Source: CAYPOY01 sp964412395
GTDB lineage: Bacteria > Chloroflexota > Anaerolineae > B4-G1
Length of the DNA stretch: 7,746 bases
Assembly (NCBI GenBank): GCA_964412395.1
Contig: CAYPOY010000248.1
Location: 1 to 7,746, forward strand
Direction: 5' to 3'
Of this stretch, positions 6,089 to 7,746 are shown in pieces; positions within the stretch are counted from its first letter, which is position 1, and each line of letters starts with the position of its first letter. Below the pieces are notes generated by a model. That model was given only the letters and a program-made list of their open reading frames with translations. It ran no database searches and was not told the DNA's origin. Both the position numbers and the translations under genes were made by a program.

Positions 6089-6802
6089 TCACCAAACCCC
6101 CGGCAACAAGCGGTAGCGCACGCGCTGGGCGTACTCTGCATAGCCGGGCAGTTCCTCGCGCAGTGTCCGGTCTTCCAGCGCGGTGCGGACGATGAAGAGA
6201 CAGGCCCCTACCAGCGCCGGAATGAGCGCCCACAGCGAGCCGAGGGCCACAGACGTTGCGAACAAGGATGTGATATACCCGACGTAACCCGGGTGGCGCA
6301 CGTACTGGTAAGGCCCGCCGCTGGCGACGGTTTGACCCCGGTCCATTTGGATGCGAACAGCGGTGGAGAAGAACATGTTCGACACCATCGCCCAGGTGAA
6401 CAAGCCTTGCCCCAATGCTATGAAAGCCAGCCCGGTGAGATGAACCGCCAAAGCCAGTTGCGGCGACCAGCCGAAACGCTCGTCCAACCCAGCCACAACC
6501 GGCACACACAGCGTGGGGAGAATGATGAGAGTGGTGAGCGTTCTGTCCCAGGCTTTGATATCCTTTTTGTCAGTCCGACCGCGCTCCGCGATCAACTCCG
6601 GGGGCATGACCAACACGTTGACCATCAGAATGCCCACGCCCACGCCGAGGTAGGCCCACGCCCACACCCATCTCAGGTCGCCCGAAGCAATGAACAATAT
6701 CACCGCCAGAAGCAGGAATTGGACAACGACTTGCACGAGCCGTCTCACAACTGCGTGAGTCTGGTCGGGTTTTCCCTCTGTCCGGTTTACATCTGCGCCC
6801 AT
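6089..6802 (-). CDS. ICMT/PEMT-family membrane methyltransferase (second tandem copy)
   Basis: A 237-residue membrane protein and paralogue of both flanking genes. Hydrophobic segments fall at about 22-39, 44-66, 88-104, 116-142 and 173-206. Catalytic-part motifs are AVRIQMDRGQ (149-158), GPYQYVRHPGY (163-173), ALEDRTLREELPGY (208-221) and the closing RYRLLPGVW. The extra-membrane loop VAGLDERFGWSPQ (103-115) is identical in the first copy. Two usual family residues differ: the TDGPY stretch is SGGPY and HPSY is HPGY. The open frame extends to 7027, but the ATG at 6802 has AGGAGG six bases upstream and gives the length of the paralogues, so I use that. It begins 40 bases after the first copy's stop. 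SAM-dependent methylation of a membrane-embedded molecule is inferred from the superfamily; the substrate is unknown. Confidence 0.93.
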   Translation of the reverse strand: MGADVNRTEGKPDQTHAVVRRLVQVVVQFLLLAVILFIASGDLRWVWAWAYLGVGVGILMVNVLVMPPELIAERGRTDKKDIKAWDRTLTTLIILPTLCVPVVAGLDERFGWSPQLALAVHLTGLAFIALGQGLFTWAMVSNMFFSTAVRIQMDRGQTVASGGPYQYVRHPGYVGYITSLFATSVALGSLWALIPALVGACLFIVRTALEDRTLREELPGYAEYAQRVRYRLLPGVW

Positions 6803-6808
6803 TTTCGA

Positions 6809-6814
6809 CCTCCT
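6809..6814 (-). promoter_or_regulatory. Shine-Dalgarno site deciding the start of the second ICMT-family gene
   Basis: AGGAGG on the minus strand, six bases before the ATG at 6802. It fixes the start of the 237-residue protein in preference to the longer frame opening at 7027, whose extra part overlaps the first copy in another frame. Confidence 0.8.
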
Positions 6815-6842
6815 GCAGTCACTCGCTGCCGCTTGCCGGCGA

Positions 6843-7574
6843 TTACCAGATGCCGGGTAGCAAGCGGTAGCGCACCCGCCGCGCGTACTCCTTGTAGCCG
6901 TCGAGTTCCTCCAGCAAGGTCTTATCCTCAAGCACCGTGCGGATGATTGTGACCACCGCCACCAAGCTGCATGGGATGAGCGCCCACAGCGAGCCAAGCA
7001 TAGTCGGCGTGGCGAGATAGGATACAATCCCAGCGACGTAAGACGGATGACGCACGAGCCGATACGGCCCGTCGGTGACGACGGTTTGACCCCGGTCTTT
7101 CTGGATGCGCACCACGGCTGAGTAGTATCTGTTCACCGCCATTGCCCAGACACCGATAACGTATCCTAGCATCATAATGGCCAGCGCAACGAGCTGGAGC
7201 ACGAGCGGAATCTGTGGCGACCAGCCGAAGCGTTCATCCAACCCCGCCACGATCATCGTGGCCAGCGGGCCGACCAGGACCAGGAGAAAGATGATCAGCC
7301 GGTCCCAGCCTTTGACGTCCTCTCGCTCGAGGGATTGGGCGCGTTCTGCTATCAAATCCGGGTTGGTGTGTATCACGATAATCCGGCTAACGAATGTAAA
7401 GAAAACAGCTACTCCCACGTAGACCCACCCCCACACCCAACCCAGGCGGCCCGCCGCGATGAACAAGACCATTGGCAGCAGCAACGTGAATGCAGCGAAC
7501 CTGAGCCACGCTTTCCAACCAACTTCGCTGATTATCTCAGATACCCCTTTTGGTTGCTCAACATTGGTGTTCAT
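6843..7574 (-). CDS. ICMT/PEMT-family membrane methyltransferase (first tandem copy)
   Basis: A 243-residue integral membrane protein of the isoprenylcysteine carboxyl methyltransferase / phospholipid methyltransferase superfamily. A polar N-terminal stretch of about 25 residues precedes hydrophobic segments at about 27-42, 46-68, 93-111, 122-146 and 182-212. The catalytic half has VVRIQKDRGQ (153-162), GPYRLVRHPSY (169-179), VLEDKTLLEELDGY (214-227) and the closing RYRLLPGIW. The loop LDERFGWSPQ (112-121) is shared with the second copy. The start ATG at 7574 has AAGGAGA six bases upstream, lying inside the last codons of the preceding gene; only two bases separate the two genes, so translational coupling is likely. 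It leads the three-gene tandem array. Membrane-lipid, prenylated or quinone-like substrates are possible; none can be chosen from sequence. Confidence 0.94.
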   Translation of the reverse strand: MNTNVEQPKGVSEIISEVGWKAWLRFAAFTLLLPMVLFIAAGRLGWVWGWVYVGVAVFFTFVSRIIVIHTNPDLIAERAQSLEREDVKGWDRLIIFLLVLVGPLATMIVAGLDERFGWSPQIPLVLQLVALAIMMLGYVIGVWAMAVNRYYSAVVRIQKDRGQTVVTDGPYRLVRHPSYVAGIVSYLATPTMLGSLWALIPCSLVAVVTIIRTVLEDKTLLEELDGYKEYARRVRYRLLPGIW

Positions 7575-7576
7575 TT

Positions 7577-7746
7577 CTATCTCCTTCCAACAAGCAGCGC
7601 GTACCCCAGATATTCGAAAAGACCCTTCGGGAGATGCCCTCTTTTCGCCATATACTCCCTGAAATCCGAGTTCTTGATGTACAGGAACAGCGTTCTATAG
7701 AACATTCTCCACATATCCTGGAAACGATACCGCTGAACTTGAGTGG
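7577..7746 (-). CDS. Probable class I SAM methyltransferase, C-terminal fragment (runs off right edge)
   Basis: The last 55 codons of a gene whose start lies beyond the right edge. The frame is open from the window end to TAG at 7577-7579. It reads as a helical stretch rich in aromatic and basic residues (QRYRFQDMWRMFYRTLFLYI), then LPKGLFEYLGYALLVGRR at the end. A final strand of the form FEYLGYALLVG-R is typical of the C-terminus of Methyltransf_11-type SAM methyltransferases, but motif I and other diagnostic parts are outside the window, so the family call is moderate. It ends two bases before the first ICMT-family gene and carries that gene's ribosome binding site in its last codons, so it is almost certainly in the same operon. 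Confidence 0.6.
   Translation of the reverse strand, partial: TQVQRYRFQDMWRMFYRTLFLYIKNSDFREYMAKRGHLPKGLFEYLGYALLVGRR

Noticed and set aside
6078..6509. Upstream extension of the third ICMT-family frame (369 codons in total)
   Set aside because: The added part overlaps the second copy in another frame, has no family resemblance, and a well-placed AGGAG supports the start at 6077.
6803..7027. Upstream extension of the second ICMT-family frame (312 codons in total)
   Set aside because: It overlaps the 3' part of the first copy in another frame and is Arg/Ser/Cys-rich; AGGAGG six bases before 6802 fixes the shorter start.

Overview
The window is 7.7 kb of tightly packed bacterial DNA in which every supportable gene lies on the minus strand, so transcription runs from right to left. 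The multi-TM methyltransferases, the MacB/FtsX-type permeases and the heptamer GTCATYY repeat between genes would fit a Chloroflexota (Anaerolineae-like) genome or metagenome bin, but nothing here fixes the taxon. No rRNA, tRNA, CRISPR array, insertion sequence or clear terminator is visible. No gene-free stretch exceeds 300 bases; the longest gaps are about 95 bases (123-216) and 92 bases (3240-3331).

In transcription order, the right two-thirds (7746 to about 2546) is a methyltransferase-rich gene string: the C-terminal end of a probable class I SAM methyltransferase cut by the window edge; three tandem paralogous membrane methyltransferases of the isoprenylcysteine carboxyl methyltransferase (ICMT)/phospholipid N-methyltransferase superfamily; an aspartate/glutamate racemase-family protein with a Thr/Cys rather than Cys/Cys active site; a membrane-anchored class I SAM methyltransferase; a soluble class I SAM methyltransferase; a fourth, divergent and AT-richer ICMT-family protein; and the first part of a UbiE-like SAM methyltransferase. 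Spacings of 2, 40, 11, 21, 7, 0 and 92 bases, then an overlap, suggest co-transcription from a promoter beyond the right edge.

The left third (1-2545) belongs to a different functional unit: the tail of one FtsX-like ABC permease, a complete double-length FtsX-like permease of 743 residues, and the start of another permease that runs off the left edge. No ATPase partner is present. The two units meet inside one open reading frame: the UbiE-like methyltransferase is broken just after SAM-binding motif I and continues in frame into the last residues of a permease. This looks like a deletion or recombination scar, or an assembly join.

The methyltransferase string plausibly modifies a membrane-located substrate in several steps (lipid, quinone or prenylated compound), since four of its enzymes are integral membrane proteins and one is membrane-anchored. 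The substrate cannot be read from the sequence. The permease unit would use an ABC ATPase for MacB/LolCDE-like transport or envelope work, and its link to the methyltransferases may only be the scar.
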